Below, piece by piece: positions 39,242 through 39,575 of a stretch of 39,575 nt of DNA (its first letter is position 1; the number at the start of each line of letters is the position of its first letter). The notes under the pieces were generated by a model that saw only the letters and a list, made by a program, of their open reading frames with translations, was not told where the DNA came from and did no database searches. Source of the stretch: Candidatus Staskawiczbacteria bacterium (GTDB lineage: Bacteria > Patescibacteriota > Minisyncoccia > Minisyncoccales > Staskawiczbacteraceae); NCBI GenBank assembly GCA_943357015.1, contig CALRFZ010000002.1:1-39575 (forward strand). Direction: 5' to 3'. The translations under genes were made by a program, and so were the position numbers.

Positions 39242-39575
39242 ATGTCTGACAGACTTTCTAAAGTCAATTCTCTTTTAGCTCACGAAATTAGCAAAATAAT
39301 TGCTCAGGATTTTGAATTTTCTGGCGGTATTATTACCTTAACCCACGTTGACGCCACGGCCAACTTAATTGAAGCTCGCGTATATATTTCTGTTTTACCC
39401 GAAGAAAAAACTGATTTAGCTGTTAAGGCATTAAATAATGATGTTTACAGTATTCAGCAAAAATTAAACAAAACACTTAATATGCGACCAGTTCCCAGAA
39501 TTAAATTTATCAAAGATGCAATTTTGGTTGAGGCAGCCAGAATTGAAGAGCTATTGGCAACATTGAAAAAAGAAG
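39242..39575 (+). CDS. rbfA: Ribosome-binding factor A (partial, runs off the window)
   Basis: Cold-shock-associated factor that assists 16S 5'-end maturation. The visible 111 codons start MSDRLSKVNSLLAHEISKII and contain the KH-fold strands (ITLTHVDATANLIEARVYISV) and the RbfA motif LNMRPVPRIKFIKD. The 3' end lies beyond the window. The ATG follows TTAAAATTCT with no Shine-Dalgarno. Its likely neighbours (infB or truB) are not visible. Confidence 0.9.
   Translation, partial: MSDRLSKVNSLLAHEISKIIAQDFEFSGGIITLTHVDATANLIEARVYISVLPEEKTDLAVKALNNDVYSIQQKLNKTLNMRPVPRIKFIKDAILVEAARIEELLATLKKE

Overview
The window is AT-rich bacterial chromosome, roughly 35% GC by eye, with standard genetic code and an almost complete absence of Shine-Dalgarno sequences. 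Gene content points to a member of the Patescibacteria/CPR, probably Parcubacteria-like. The clues are a compact type IV pilus cluster, a shortened UvrC without helix-hairpin-helix domains, an archaeal cupin-type phosphoglucose isomerase, a basic-tailed RNase J, and spacers packed with short repeat words. This placement is inference from gene style; no rRNA is present to confirm it.

Layout. 1-8.5 kb (+ strand): uvrC, a 4-TM holin/YvlD-like protein, secG, a membrane-anchored peptide-binding protein with a nested peptidoglycan-binding domain, cupin-type PGI, tRNA-Leu(CAG), RNase J and trpS. 8.5-9.9 kb (-): a phosphomannomutase/phosphoglucomutase convergent with trpS. 10-11.8 kb (+): rpsF-ssb-rpsR and a small coiled-coil gene between two twin terminators. 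12-23.6 kb (-): rpoB, rpoC, then a foreign-looking GC-rich cassette with its own consensus promoter and terminator, then ftsK and recA. 24-38.2 kb (-): pilM, pilN, pilO, a PilP-position protein, pilB, pilT, pilC, pilA, pilD, four minor-pilin-like genes in total with the last one PilX/GspK-like, then ligA and rodA. 38.3 kb to the end (+): comF and the start of rbfA. The pilus genes supply an ATPase pair, platform, alignment proteins, peptidase and pilins. With comF they fit DNA uptake or adhesion.

Two things stand out. First, nearly every spacer carries short tandem or phased HEPTAnucleotide words, often as inverted arms around a hairpin. The same words also lie in frame inside uvrC, ftsK, ligA and twice inside pilD. 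A seven-base unit is not a multiple of three, so a one-copy change would frameshift the gene. Second, the 1.1-kb cassette between rpoC and ftsK encodes a 187-residue protein with a Trp/Gly/Tyr/Ser-rich C-terminus. Its codons there are almost all NNC/NNT or TGG, which resembles the variable region of a diversity-generating retroelement target. The cassette has strong Shine-Dalgarno sites, unlike the host genes, and is followed by two tiny overlapping ORFs. No reverse transcriptase or template repeat is in the window.
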